In this document: in pieces, positions 1-11,263 of the stretch | How the letters are laid out: each line of letters starts with the position of its first letter | How positions within the stretch are numbered: position 1 is the first letter of the stretch | Assembly (NCBI GenBank): GCA_027604185.1 | Contig: JADGKB010000005.1 | Coordinates: forward strand, 124,001 to 188,000 | Reading direction: 5' to 3' | DNA length: 64,000 bases | Source: Boothiomyces macroporosus | Lineage: Eukaryota > Chytridiomycota > Chytridiomycetes > Rhizophydiales > Terramycetaceae | Made by a program: the position numbers and the translations under genes | Notes under the pieces: generated by a model | Database searches by the model: none | Told to the model about the DNA's origin: nothing | The model's input: only the letters and a program-made list of their open reading frames with translations

Positions 1-250
1 TAACTATGGATTGAAGGGTTTTGGATTTATCTGGGAATTGATCATATCTTGTCTTGAGTTTGGTTACGTTTCCCTGAATATCAGACCTCACTGGGGAGAA
101 GGCTGATCCTAAAGAATCTTTGATTAACAAAAAGTACCGAGGAGCTTCACTAGAACTTCAACGCTATTGAGGAACGGAATGGTTTCTACTTCACCGTTGA
201 TTAGATTGGCATCTTTGAACGAGGCAGGATTCTGGTCGAAAAAAGTCATT
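1..250 (-). CDS. Glycolipid transfer protein (GLTP), 5' part, cut by window edge
   Basis: N-terminal part of a GLTP-fold protein that moves glycosphingolipids or ceramide-phosphate between membranes in the cytosol. The start ATG lies at 248-250. After removing one 20-nt intron (gtactttttgttaatcaaag) the reading frame continues to the window edge. The peptide has FLNSVEVLVKLLDSLG followed by FSPVRSDIQGNVTKL, which matches the GLTP pattern (F-x-DxLGS-x-F-x-P-x-xSDIxGNI) including the Asp and Asn that bind the sugar headgroup. The C-terminal half lies outside the window, so completeness cannot be judged. Family assignment rests on this motif; the exact lipid is not predictable. Confidence 0.8.
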
Positions 251-558
251 TTGATTTGCAAACTTGGACAAAGAATTTGCGCGTTCTGCAAGGGTGACTA
301 CAAATAATTCCAACTGATGATAAATCCTCCCTGATTGTTTAATTTTACAGGTTTATTTCAAGTTTGCAATTCCGTAAGAATCGGGACAGCTCATTAATAA
401 CCCAGAGACTATCCAGGAAAAGTTGGTTCTTATTTCCTTGTAAAGTCTATAATGATGAATCTTGGATGGTTCAATAGTTCCCCAACTGTCAAACTTGGTT
501 GTGACTGCTACGCCACCCTTTCTGTTTTGAAAAGTGAGAAATACTTTTTCACATTTAA
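251..558. other. Intergenic region between two divergent genes
   Basis: About 300 bp between the GLTP start codon and the zinc-finger protein start codon. A short open frame from 452 overlaps the zinc-finger gene in another frame and has no family features. It presumably carries both promoters; I see no recognisable element. Confidence 0.5.
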
Positions 559-1431
559 ATGGGCAAGTCGGTGGATATCAAAGATCCGAAATCCCAAACC
601 AAAGTCTGTCATTTATGTAGAACCAACCAAACCCAATTAACCAGGCACTTGGCAAAGAAATGCTTGCTCATCCCTGAAACCTGGAAATTTGATCCTGTAG
701 ATTCAACTGATTGCCAGTTTTGTAAATCAATATTCAACTTCGCTGATGCAAATGCATACGTCTCACATTTGGATATTTGTAATAGATACAATGTGTCTGT
801 AGAACGAATGAAAAACTCCGAGACCAGAATGACCTCAAAGTATGCTCGGTCGCCTGCTACTGGTGCCAGAAACAAATTCAAATCATCCTCAGCTGCAATA
901 TGCCCTGTTGTTGGCCTTGTTGAAGTTATTCATATGGGTGGAAAGAAATATTTCAAATGGAATGATAAATACTTTGAGCCTGGAATGTTCTCTTCCGGAA
1001 ATATGGGGGCTTTTTCAGCAGTAAATGTTAGTCAGGATGTACTAGAAGCTGGAGCTACACCATACGATACTCCGATGGCTCAATTTAATGATTTCTTGTC
1101 TCCTTACAGCCCTTATGCCAACCTCAGTCAAATACCAAATTCGAACCTCTCAACCGGCATGGAGTTTATTAACCAACTGAGAGCAACTTCGCTTAAAGAT
1201 CCACAAATAGTTCCCATCACCGACCCGCTTTTTATAAATGCAGATACCAACGGTCCAACCTATCCAGATGTACGTCAAATGCCATATTCTGCAAGCAATA
1301 CCAACCAATCTACAAATTATATCAATTCATTGTTCCCAATAGATGAACGCGACACTCTTAGCATGGACTATCTGTTCCAAGTGGATGAAAAGGATAAAAA
1401 TGACATGTTTTCAAATGTGGTCGAAAAATAG
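559..1431 (+). CDS. Hypothetical protein with two N-terminal C2HC-type zinc fingers
   Basis: Single-exon 290-residue protein. Residues about 17-35 read CHLC-x-H-x-C and residues about 52-74 read CQFC-x-H-x-C, two short C2HC zinc-binding motifs. The rest is polar and rich in Ser, Asn, Pro and Tyr, probably disordered, with one basic patch near residues 85-108. Such an architecture fits a nucleic-acid-binding or transcription-related protein, but I do not recognise a family. It is convergent with the coiled-coil gene that ends at 1471. An upstream short exon cannot be excluded, since introns in this window are tiny. Confidence 0.6.
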   Translation: MGKSVDIKDPKSQTKVCHLCRTNQTQLTRHLAKKCLLIPETWKFDPVDSTDCQFCKSIFNFADANAYVSHLDICNRYNVSVERMKNSETRMTSKYARSPATGARNKFKSSSAAICPVVGLVEVIHMGGKKYFKWNDKYFEPGMFSSGNMGAFSAVNVSQDVLEAGATPYDTPMAQFNDFLSPYSPYANLSQIPNSNLSTGMEFINQLRATSLKDPQIVPITDPLFINADTNGPTYPDVRQMPYSASNTNQSTNYINSLFPIDERDTLSMDYLFQVDEKDKNDMFSNVVEK

Positions 1432-1470
1432 CCTCCTTGTTAATAAACTGTTTCAAAAACCAAGATTTCT

Positions 1471-2745
1471 TTATTCCAAAAGAGGAAGCAATTCAGTAAC
1501 AGTCTTGATGTCCATTGCTCGAATCTTTTCGGTCCACACCAATTTCTCATCATCATACTCTTGAGGCTCAATACCAACTACTTTGACATGTTCCAACCCA
1601 GATAGTGGGTAATTTGGATCCAATTTCAAAACAAATGCTCTGCCAGATTCAGCTTGAACAAGTAATTCTAATAACTCATCATCGAATATTCCTATTGTTG
1701 GTATTGATTACCTCCATTTTCTACTATTACTTGCATTTCTGATTTTCTACTCAAATAATTTTTAACACGATTGTTCAACAGCGTAACTGCTGTTCCTATA
1801 GCTTCATTAAGTGGCATATCAGCAATAATTTCTAATACATCTTGATACTCAATATGATCCGCCTTTGTTAATCTAAAGTACTTGAATATCTAGTTTTTTG
1901 TCAATAATAAAAGTAATAGTAACGTCTTGAATGATTACTTGAAACTTTGTATCCGAAAGAGTATTGATTTTAGTCTGAGTAAATCTGTACAATAAATTCA
2001 ATTGCTCCTTGAACCATTTGCCTACAGTTACTAACAAGTACCCAATTCTTCGACTTTAGGATCTTTCATTTCAGAAATTCTCTTTGCTTCCAATTCTCGC
2101 TCAGCTGCTTCTTGTTGGGTTCTTTTCAATTCTTCATTATTAGTCAACAGCTCGTCCTTTCTTTTCTTTAATTTATCATTTTGCTCTTTTTGTTTTTTCA
2201 ATTCCATTTCCAATTGTTTCATTAATTCCAATTCTTGCTTTTCTGATTCCAATAGCTCATCATTGTTTTGGAATTCAATTTGTAAATCTAGTAATTCTTG
2301 TTCTTTTTCTTTAGCGATCGACAAGTCATTAAACAATTGCTGCTTATTTAATTGTATTTGGTCAATCAGATGTTGCAACTGGTTCGATAAGGAAATCATT
2401 TCTTCCTTTTTCTGTTCAATTTCCAAGCGGTATTCCTTTGTCTTTTGTTTCTCTTGCTGTACTCTTTGCGAAATCTCGTTTACTTGATCTGCTGATTTGT
2501 ACTGCGGAGTGAACCCTAGATTAATAGGAAATACCTATATTAACCCAATAATACCAGAGACCAGTTTATACCACTCTGCTTGATGGCCTTTTTCCAGAAA
2601 TAATTCTTTCAACTTTGTGAATAGTAATTTATGATTCTGAATTTGAGAATCGCTGAAATCATTAATATTGAGTTGTAGATTTGCTGATTCTTTTAATAAT
2701 CTGGTTATTCAAACATTACTGTTCAATAGACTGTACATCAATCAT
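1471..2745 (-). CDS. Coiled-coil protein, candidate Sos7/Kre28-type kinetochore protein
   Basis: Six exons joined by introns of 19, 27, 20, 19 and 20 nt give about 389 residues. The N-terminus has a conserved-looking block (SQIQNHKLLFTKLKELFLE) that resembles the Sos7/Kre28 kinetochore family. A long Glu/Lys/Gln-rich coiled coil follows (roughly residues 95-230). The C-terminus is a globular region, VLKLDPNYPLSGLEHVKV, reminiscent of RWD-like tails of kinetochore proteins. The join at the 27-nt intron (2535-2561) was chosen because shorter options leave a stop. The family call is tentative, from pattern memory. What is sure is the spliced coiled-coil architecture. Confidence 0.5.
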
Positions 2746-2835
2746 TTTTTTCAGATTTAGATTTCGGACGAGTTTTTAAACAATTTTCAAATCAGGTGAT
2801 TAAACTTTAAGGTTAAACTTCAAGATATTTAGACT

Positions 2836-4030
2836 TTATATTTCAGTAAAATCATAGAGATATTTGCTAATATCAAAAGATACACTCTTTGAGACAATCA
2901 AGATAAATTCATATCCTACATTACACTTGATCTTGTAATTCAAGTGATTATTCACCTTGATCAACAGTCTTAGATTCACCAGAGTAGAAATCTATATTAG
3001 CTAAAGGTACTTGAGAATACACATCAAAGCAGCCAGGGATTTCTTGATCCAAAATAGAATAGAATATCGCTAGCAGTCTCTCTATATCGAATGCCTTTGG
3101 TCCTAGTAGCTGCTGTCTCTTTGACTTGTGCTTTATGATCTTCTTTTCTCCTCCCTTAGTAAAGAACCTATATTAACTTTGGCTACCTGTTATCCAAACG
3201 CGATGGATTAAACGAACCTAAAAAGGAAGCAATCAAAAGGAACTTTGTATAGTAAGGCAACTCAATCTTTTTATCATTCATTGTCCTTAAGAATAGATTG
3301 TTGAATGCTACTTGCAAATGCCTTTGGAAGAGAGTAAACAGCTTGCTACTTTGATCCGCAGTTGCTGAATTAGTAATATTTACCTTTCCCTTCTTTGATT
3401 GGCTCAATGTATTTTGGATACAAAACGGAACAGAGATACCTCAGTTCATTCAAATTGGTAGTAACACTGCTAATAGAATCAATCACCAGTCCAACAAACT
3501 GCTCATATTTCATAAAGTCTTTTCCGTCCAACATCAAGATTTGAATTGTTTCATCTCTGCTGTACTTTTGGAAATTAACTGTCAGTGGTTGTGGATATAG
3601 AAAATATTTTTGGAGCAAGTTCCATTTCAAAAAGGAAATAAATATAATCTGAATCTGAGGCTGTATTTCATGCAATTTCATTAGGAATGGGAATACGTTT
3701 GGTTCAATGTCCAATTCCTCAATCTGATCAAACACCTGCATTAACTAGGGTTACAATTAATCTCTTTGATTGAATAGATTCAATAAAAAATACAAAGTCA
3801 TCAAAGTCATTGCATGTATGCGCTTCATTCCATTGCCTTAATATTGCTTCAAAGAGTTGTTTGAGGGAAAATATTTCCAGGCAATTTATCCATGAATGTA
3901 AAGCATTCTCCACTGCTTTCCTCGTGACAAACGTCTTTCCGGTAGATGGTAATCCAGTAATAAACAATATACTTTGATCTGAATCAATAAAGTTTTTAAT
4001 TTGCTTTGTTTGAATTTCTCTTGATTGCAT
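2836..4030 (-). CDS. ORC5: Origin recognition complex subunit 5
   Basis: AAA+ subunit of the replication-origin licensing complex. Residues about 25-32 carry the Walker A loop GLPSTGKT. Walker B is rebuilt only after splicing, LIVFDQIEEL. The C-terminal block contains LLGPKAFDIERLLAIF, ISTLVNLRLL and NYKIKCNV, all ORC5 hallmarks. Four 19-nt introns (3736-3754, 3365-3383, 3168-3186, 2992-3010) each restore ORC5 homology, so this gene is one of the best proofs of the intron rule. The first possible ATG in frame is at 4030, just upstream of the conserved domain. The gene is divergent from AHI1, with 39 bp between the start codons. Confidence 0.93.
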
Positions 4031-4069
4031 CTCCAATTTCGGACTAAATTTTCAACACGCTCTTGATTC

Positions 4070-6327
4070 ATGGACGAGACAGATACAAACAGACTTGGAA
4101 AGGAAGTAGAGAAACAAGTCCAGGAAGAAACTGATGGACTTGATGACCAAATGGAGGTCGATAAAGACAGACCAGAAACGGAAGTTAAAGACAGACCAGA
4201 AACGGAAGATAAAGACAGACCAGAAATGGAAGATAAAGACAGACCAGAAATGGAAGAACCAAAAGTAGAGCACCATGATAAACATAAAAAGAAAAGAAAA
4301 AAGAAAAAGAAAATAATAGATCCAAGATATGAAGCACTTGCAGATAAAATACTCGTGTTGAAAATATTAAAATCGGATCCGCTAGTTCCAGAGATGGATT
4401 TGAAGCATCCGATGGTAAAGATTCATATTGTAAATATTCACACTGGACAGTACTATCACAAATCATCAGATAGATTCGTCTCTTCTGTTTACGAGCAAAC
4501 CAATTTCATTCTACCTATACTTTCAGATAGCTTTGACTTGGTGTTAAATTCAACTAAAGCTCCTCATTGGAACCAATCCATTCTATTAAACGAATTGTAT
4601 TTACATTTGGTTAAACCAGATGTCCTAATATTATTCGAGATTTTAGATTATTTGGATTCGGTAAAGCACATGTCACGGTAATTTCCATTAATGAAGGTAT
4701 CCAGATGGCTGGAAAAGAGTTTGTTGGGCTTTTTTAAAAATCGTTGGGGAAGAAGCGAATACAGAAAAAGAATTACGGTTGCAGCTGTACAAATATCCTT
4801 TTTCTCTTTCTACAATACAAGACTTTCCTGTTCCATACGTATATCAATGCTACAAGAAACAGTGGCATAGATATCCTTCAACTTTTTATATTCAAATTGA
4901 TTACCATGATCCAATATATGAAAGGAAAACTACGAATCCAGAGTTGCCTCTTGATAGAGAAATTGGATCTGTTACTATACAAGAATTGCTAAAAACTGAT
5001 TCAGTCGTAAAGAAAGAATCTCCATACATGTCAATGATGGCCCTCAACGGAATATCTAAACAGTGGAAAAGGAATGAAAATGAAATTAATAGTTTACCAA
5101 ACAAGCTATTGTATAGAATCGAAACTGGTTCTAGAGGTAGTTTCTCTTGTGCTTTTTCTAATATGGGAATCTTTTTGGCGGTTGGATGTGTAAATACAAA
5201 CTCATTTCCTATAAAGATATATGAACTTGAAACTGGGAAGCGCATGGCTACGTTGGAAGGTCATTTAGATTTGGTGTATCAACTATGCTGGTCCCAAGAC
5301 GATTCTGAATTAATATCTGCAAGTAGTGATGGATCAGTCAGAGTTTGGAAATTTATGCTGGATGGATCTTGTGTATTATCTGGTCTCTATATCCATCCTA
5401 CCTTTGTTTATTCAGCAATATTCCATCCTACACTAACTGAGCCTCAATATATAGCTACAGCTTCATATGATGGTATAATTAGAATATGGGAGCATTCTAA
5501 AAAATCTGAACCTAGTAAAAAGCTAAGAGGACATACCGTCAATGTTAATACAATAGTATTCAGTCAAGATGGCAGAAGGATATATTCTGGTGATGGATCA
5601 GGAATACTAAAAATATGGAGTTCTGAAAAATTAGATGGAAAGAAAGACTCTTTAAATTACGAATGCATAAAAACTATAGATACATTAATGGGACATCCCA
5701 TTCAGCATTTACAGATGCACCCAAGTAATAGAAAGTTGTTGGTTCAAACAATTGGTCCGTTATCCCATATCTTGGACACGAGAATTCACAGGTTCTTGTC
5801 CCACTTCCAGGTGCCTTTAGATACTACTTCTTTACCTCCTACTTTGAAAGATAACCAGTTCAAAATCACCAATCAAGCAAATTCGTTTAGATTCATGAAA
5901 TCTACCTTTTCAGCGTGTGGTACATTTTTGCTATCTGGATCTTTAAAAGGCACAGTTCATATTTGGAAAACTGATACAGCTGGATATGTCGGCTCTTACT
6001 CCCACAAGTCCTTAAAGAGTTGGCAAAAGGATTCGTTGCCGATAGTTGACATCTCTTTCCATCCATTTGACAACTATGTCGCCTTTTCAATATGGGGAGA
6101 TAAAGAACCAATATCAATATACAGTTATGACGAATCTTTGCCAGATATGAAAACGGTAATAGATATTAATTCAGGTTGAATCTCCAGAAATCGTTAAAAC
6201 TAACCATTTGGATGTAGATACGATTGTGGCAAAGAGTATGGCCAATCTGTTTGTTGACGATAAGCGTAAATTAGAAAAGATCTCCTCAGCTAGAGCCGCA
6301 GATAGCTTCTTTGTTTCTCTAAAATAA
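4070..6327 (+). CDS. AHI1: Jouberin/AHI1-like WD40 protein (ciliary transition zone)
   Basis: About 739 residues after removing two 19-nt introns (4678-4696 and 6156-6174). An acidic N-terminus holds four tandem KDRPE(T/M)E units and a Lys-rich stretch. It is followed by the Jouberin-specific region: HPMVKIHIVNIHTGQYY, ILPIL, LILFEILDYLD, GWKRVCWAFLKIVG and LRLQLYKYP. About six WD40 repeats follow (ATLEGHLDLVYQLCWSQDD, SASSDGSVRVW, ATASYDGIIRIWE and others). Animal AHI1 sits at the ciliary transition zone and is longer, with a C-terminal SH3 domain that is absent here. The Jouberin-specific region separates it from generic WD40 proteins. Known AHI1 genes track with ciliated organisms, so this suggests a flagellated life stage. 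Confidence 0.88.
4152..4260 (+). repeat. Short tandem coding repeat (24-bp unit) in AHI1
   Basis: Four near-identical copies of a 24-bp unit (gataaagacagaccagaa-atggaa type) encode KDRPE(T/M)E(D/V). The copies differ by only a few bases, so the array is either recent or kept homogeneous. It lies in the disordered acidic N-terminus of the AHI1-like protein. Confidence 0.85.
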
Positions 6328-6402
6328 ACTGCTAATTCCTTAACATCACGTGACATAGTAAAAAAATGATTTTTTGCAAATCTAAATTCTTTCATCAAAC
6401 AA

Positions 6403-6687
6403 ATGGCACCATTCAGAACTTTTCTTGGAGCTCGTGTATGGCCTGGAAACTATTTGAAACTCTATTTCCCATTCATTATTTCCGGATCAACAATTTACTT
6501 TTTAGTAGCAGGCATTCACACCACGTTGATGGATGGTAAGTGATATTAATTGTAGCTCCTGATGACAAATGGGTTCGTATCTGGTATTTCGATATTTAAT
6601 TGTAGTGACAATGTTCGTGAATCTTCTGCTGCAACTGCAATGAAACAAGAAGCAGAAAAGTATTTGAGAGAACACCAGAAACACTAA
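6403..6687 (+). CDS. Small mitochondrial membrane protein, ATP synthase subunit j-like
   Basis: About 80 residues from three exons separated by introns of 20 nt (6536-6555) and 22 nt (6584-6605). The N-terminus reads ARVWPGNYLKLYFPFIISG, followed by one hydrophobic segment. That order resembles subunit j (Atp18) of the mitochondrial F1Fo ATP synthase, where a WP-K-x-WPF motif precedes the single membrane helix. The C-terminus is a charged helix ending in EKYLREHQKH. Fungal Atp18 is about 60 residues, so this one is slightly longer. The family call is plausible but not secure; another single-pass inner-membrane protein would look similar. Confidence 0.55.
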
Positions 6688-6834
6688 ATGGAATAAAAGG
6701 TTTAACAAGTATTGTTTTGGATTATTTTGCTGGATGTTTGAATGGATGCGGAAACTTGAGAGTAATTCCGCAAGTGAAAGAGTAATGAGATCTTGTGTTC
6801 AATTAGAAACTTGAATTTTATTGCGAATAACTAC

Positions 6835-8550
6835 TTACACTTTTGGTCCAGCGCCAAGAATTTCAGGACTAGCCTTGTCTGCATAAGTCTTGAAGTTATC
6901 GTTGAAGAGACCAGCAAGCTTCTTGACGGTGGCATTGTAAGATTCTTGGGTTCCTAACCAAGTTTTGGATGGGTGCAAAATTTCTGATGGGACACCAGTA
7001 ACAGTCTTTGGAATAGACAAGTTGAAGGTTGGATAGATTTCGTATTCAGCGCTAGCCAATTCACCACTGTGGATGGCATCAATAATAGCACGAGAGTATT
7101 TCAAGGAAATTCTCTTTCCAACACCATAAGCACCACCGTTCCATCCAGTGTTGATGAGCCATGCGTTTGCTTTGTGTTGCTTCATCTTTTCAGCCAACAT
7201 GGTAGCATATTTCACAGGGTGCCAGACCAAGAATGGAGAACCGAAGCAAGCACTAAGTTAGTTATAATTCTTACGAGAAGGTAGCTTGTGGTTCAGTGAC
7301 ACCATCTTCAGTACCGGCAACTTTAGCGGTATAACCACTGATAAAGTGGTACATGGCTTGAGCTGAAGAAAGCTTGGAAACTGGTGGGAGAACACCAAAG
7401 GCATCACAGGTCAAAAGGATAATGTTGGATGGGTGTCCACCAACACATGGGAGCTTAGCATTTGGAATGTATTCAATTGGATATGCACAACGGGTGTTTT
7501 CAGTGATGGAAACATCAGTGTAATCAACAACACGAGTTAATGGATCGTAGACAACGTTTTCCAAAATGGATCCGAATTTGATAGCATTGTAAATTTCTGG
7601 CTCCTTTTCTTGAGACAAGTCGATGGTCTTTGCATAGCATCCACCTTCAATGTTGAAGATACCATCATCAGACCAACAGTGTTCGTCATCACCAATGAGG
7701 AAACGGTGTGGGTCAGCAGAAAGAGTGGTTTTACCAGTACCAGAAAGACCAAAGAAGACAGAAACATCTCCGTTTGGACCTTCGTTGGCAGAGGAGTGGA
7801 GAGATAGCACACCACGCTTTGGCATCAAGTAATGCATGACAGTGAAAATACCCTTTTTCATTTCACCAGCATATTGAGTTCCAAGAATAACCATTTCTTT
7901 TCTTGCAAAGTTGAGAGAAACGGAAGTGGTAGAGGTCATACCAGTGGTGTATCTGTTTGCTGGGAAACCGCCGGCATTGAAGATTGTGAAGTCTGGTTCA
8001 CCAAAATCGGCTAATTCTTGGGCAGTTGGGCGGATCAACATGTTGTTCATGAAGAGAGCATGGTAAGCTCTTGCACAAACAATTCTGACTTTGATTTGGT
8101 ACTTTTTATCCCATCCGGCGAAACCATCGAATACATAGAGCTTTTCGCGAGTGTTCAAGTAGTCGATAGCACGTTCACGGTTGACCATGAAGGAGTTTTC
8201 AACCATTTTGAAGTTTACAGGTCCCCACTATCTATTAAAGATGATTTTTTACCCAAACATCGTTGGTAGTGGATGGTTCATCGACAACCCTCTTGTCTCT
8301 TGGAGATCTACCGGTTTTAGCACCAGAGCTAGTAACGAGGGCACCAGATGAAGTGAGAGCAGTACCCTTTTCATACTTTAGGGCTTCTTCGTACAAGACG
8401 GACGGACTGCCTGAAAGATTAACGAGAAATACCATTGCGAATAATAGGCTTGGTGAAATCGATACGTGCATCTCTGTTGAGTTGCTCATGGATCACATCG
8501 TGATATTCGACTTCACCGTCAGTATTAGTAGTAAATGCAGGCTTGGACAT
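6835..8550 (-). CDS. PCK1: Phosphoenolpyruvate carboxykinase (ATP)
   Basis: ATP-dependent PEPCK, the gluconeogenic step from oxaloacetate to phosphoenolpyruvate. Four exons (introns 8411-8432, 8228-8252 and 7253-7274, lengths 22, 25 and 22 nt) give about 548 residues, essentially the yeast length. Visible motifs are the P-loop (kinase-1a) [11 protein letters not shown], the metal-binding stretch [22 protein letters not shown], and the substrate-binding [11 protein letters not shown]. Splicing restores DVW-WGPVN and [16 protein letters not shown]. Base composition is less AT-rich than most neighbours, which suggests high expression. The long upstream region (8551-9325) fits a regulated promoter. 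Confidence 0.97.
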
Positions 8551-9325
8551 TCCGAAATAATTAATGAAAAATTTTCACTCTTGTTTCGTATTTATAATAT
8601 TTTCTACAGCTCGTGATTTTTCATACGCCACATTTCATCCTTTCCTCAGAAATGGTGATTATGAATATCAAGTGGTAATCATGAGCAAGAAATTTTGACT
8701 AAATTGGAAAGCCTGGGTCGGCAGTAATCAAATATTATTCAAAGCACCACTGCTTGAGCGATTACCCAGCGAATTCATTTTCTTTTGTTGTTCCCGCAGT
8801 TGGCCCCCAAAAAGGAAGGAAAGCCAAAAACTTCGACCTGCAGACCAACAAAACACATGACGGACGGCGATATATCATAGTGATTGATTAAAAAATTAGA
8901 GATTGAATGCATTATAGCATTCGTGTGAAATGGTTTATAGATTGCACAGGCCAGATTCTATTATGCGAATGATATGAGTAAGGATGAGCCAACTTGAACA
9001 AACTCACAGCTAATCCTGGTGATGACTACAATCTAATGGGCATGCAGACTGAGTTATTCTCAAAAATGAATTGCCACTGCTCTAGTATTAATCCTAGATG
9101 AACTTGACTTTTACTTTCAAGATACCAGCGGCGGCCATTATCATCACAATTCCCGAGTTTCATGAGCATAAAATGCAAGCGGGTTTTTTATTTTGCAAAA
9201 GCCTAATGATAGTGAAACAAAAAGACCGCCTTTGAATCGGCAAATCATGTCGCTATCGACTGTGCGATTATTAAAATTCAAGTTCTTGGATTTTAATTTT
9301 TGTCCAAGTTAAGAGACTAATCAAA
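8551..9325. promoter_or_regulatory. Long divergent intergenic region between PCK1 and the DUF1279 gene
   Basis: 775 bp without a supported gene, unusually long here, where most gene pairs are under 200 bp apart. It separates the divergent starts of PEPCK and a mitochondrial DUF1279 protein, so it most likely holds carbon-source control elements for PEPCK. I see AT-rich stretches but no motif I can name with confidence. Confidence 0.45.
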
Positions 9326-9733
9326 ATGAGCAAAACATTTGTGGAGCAAGTTGCAGAATTATCGCAGAAATACGGTGTTGCTTGGCTGATAGTAAATCAG
9401 GCACTGGGCTGGATTACTTATTTGATGATTTATGCGTTGTTGGTCTTTACGGAAATCGATATCCTCGCATTTTTCGCTCAGTATAGATTCACACAGAAGC
9501 TGATTGCAAATCTCAGCCCATCAGCAGGAAATTTGGCATTGGCGTTCGCAATAAATAGACTAGGAACACCTGTTAGATTGGTTGCGACCACTGCGTTGAT
9601 GCCATACTGCGCTCCAACGATCAACAGCTACGTCAACCCTTTGCTGATCAAGATGGGTCTCTATAGGCCCGCTCCGGTAGCTGTGAATGATCCAGATTAT
9701 CCAGGCGTAGAGGAGGTAAAGAAGAACCAGTAA
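9326..9733 (+). CDS. FAM210/DUF1279-family mitochondrial membrane protein
   Basis: 135-residue single-exon protein. It begins with FVEQVAELSQKYGVAWLIVNQALGWITYLMIYALLVFTEIDI, the DUF1279 pattern of an amphipathic KYG segment followed by a hydrophobic helix and a short acidic turn. A second hydrophobic stretch lies around residues 70-95 (LALAFAINRLGTPVRLVATT). Members are inner-mitochondrial-membrane proteins of poorly defined role (FAM210A/B in animals). Convergent with the cyclin gene, whose stop is 54 bp downstream. Confidence 0.7.
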   Translation: MSKTFVEQVAELSQKYGVAWLIVNQALGWITYLMIYALLVFTEIDILAFFAQYRFTQKLIANLSPSAGNLALAFAINRLGTPVRLVATTALMPYCAPTINSYVNPLLIKMGLYRPAPVAVNDPDYPGVEEVKKNQ

Positions 9734-9786
9734 ATAAAACCGATTTGAAATAATAAATCTTAAAAATACATACTATTTAAAGGATA

Positions 9787-10900
9787 TCACACTCTAGAAA
9801 TATATTTTTTCATGTCCTGATAGTCAATCTAAGTTAATGACAAGTTACCTTTTTGACATTTAACAGCATTAAAATCGAGTCAAAGTCAATGTTAAATACT
9901 GTCAAAAAGTTCCACTGATCAAGCGCATCTAAGCAAGCGGCGAGTACCAAAGAAGGCCGTTCGATGCAAAACTCTTTATGCAAAAGAATTGAATTGATTA
10001 GCGGGTGGATCTTGACCTCGATTGACGTACGACTTACATTGGATGCAGCGTAGGGCTTGACCCTAGGATCTGGCAAGCCTAAAGAGTTCAACAGCTCATG
10101 TAATAACGAATAGGGAGTTACACAACCGAGTTCCCAAGATAAGGCATTTGTTACTTTGCGCTCCATTCTCTTTATGTTAAATACATTTACCTTGATCTCT
10201 GCGGTAGTAAATTGAAATATAGACAATGAAATCATATCAGCTGTACTTGGATCTGCCAGTTCTTCAACCAACTTTCCAGAAATATAAACACAAGCGGTAG
10301 CCAATAAATACAGTTGCTTTCTAAGATTTACTTTAGTCTTTGAGAGATATCTATCAAAGATACTAATTGCCATGTATTTGGTTTCGGGTATAAACCTCAG
10401 TTTTTGACAGCTAGCGTGCATCCAAGTTAATATTTCTGGATTAGGGGAAAATTACCAATTCTTTGATCGTACTTTTTCGCTATATTCACCAAGTACTCTT
10501 TAGGCATCAACTTTTCACGTTCTTTGGCTAGTAAGGCGGAAAGCTGTTTGGTGGGTAAATGACACTTGATCTTCTTTTCGGCGGTAGGAGATGGCATTAA
10601 TAGTGGAGGATAGCAATCAACTGGTGTTCTAGGAGACATTTGACCATAATGGAAAGTAGAAGTAGGATGGTATTGATATGTTTGAAGCTGGGTGTCTTGT
10701 TTAAGGGGATAGGCTGGTTGTGCAATGAGCTGGCTGATATTGAAAGGTCTTTGTTCGTTCGTTTTGATCAGTTCTTCTGCTGTTAGGATATTGTCAATCG
10801 AAGGGATGTAGTCTGCTTGCGAAAGGGGAGAAGGCAACAAGTATTCTTGCAACCGAGGCTTTTTCGTCAACACTGCTATTTCATTCCTAGACCTTTTCAT
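9787..10900 (-). CDS. Mitotic-type cyclin (A/B-like)
   Basis: About 343 residues from five exons (introns 20, 21, 21 and 20 nt). A disordered N-terminus precedes a cyclin box: YDQRIEILTWMHASCQKLRF, ISIFDRYLSK, LYLLATACVYISGKLVEE and MERKVTNALSWELGCVTPYSLLHELL. This is the usual cyclin-N order with the Lys and Glu that contact the Cdk. The second cyclin fold is shorter and degenerate (ERPSLVLAACLDALDQWNF). The start ATG at 10900 (MKRSRNE) was chosen because the upstream frame has no ATG. The gene sits just downstream of CDC25 on the same strand, so two Cdk1 activators are neighbours. A- versus B-type cannot be decided. Confidence 0.82.
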
Positions 10901-11263
10901 GACGGTAGTATCGACTAGAGAAATTTTCCAACAGAGAAACCCGTGAGTTTTTGTTGTTGCTTCATTTTCTCGCCACTTGATCTTTTTGGCCCGTTTCAGA
11001 AGGTCAAAGAGTAATTGCAAATGAAAGAAATAAGCTCCCAACCAACTCTACTTGGAAAGTGAGACTGAAAACCATTCCGGCGAGCGAGTTATAAACAGTC
11101 TTCTGCCGTTGGGATGTCTTTGTTTCGATTTGGATTCACATCAATCGCAAGGCTGCGAGAGCTCCCAATTTGACTGTGAATAACAATTTGTGAAACCAAC
11201 AATAATTTAGTCAGAGATCTTGAACACTCAATCAAAAAATATAAATCATAAACTAATATTTCA
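10901..11263. other. Intergenic region between CDC25 and cyclin
   Basis: 363 bp between the CDC25 stop and the cyclin start on the same strand. The open frame reading into it is an out-of-frame extension of the CDC25 tail. I see no gene or RNA; it probably carries the cyclin promoter. Confidence 0.45.

Noticed and set aside
452..640. 62-codon frame overlapping the zinc-finger gene
   Set aside because: Out of frame with the C2HC protein, with no family features; a shadow frame.
4052..4466. Minus-strand frames rich in FRFWSVF/LPFLVCL repeats
   Set aside because: They are antisense readings of the 24-bp KDRPE repeats of AHI1; the plus strand has clear homology.
7537..8269. Several plus- and minus-strand frames inside PEPCK
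   Set aside because: Alternative frames of the conserved PEPCK gene.
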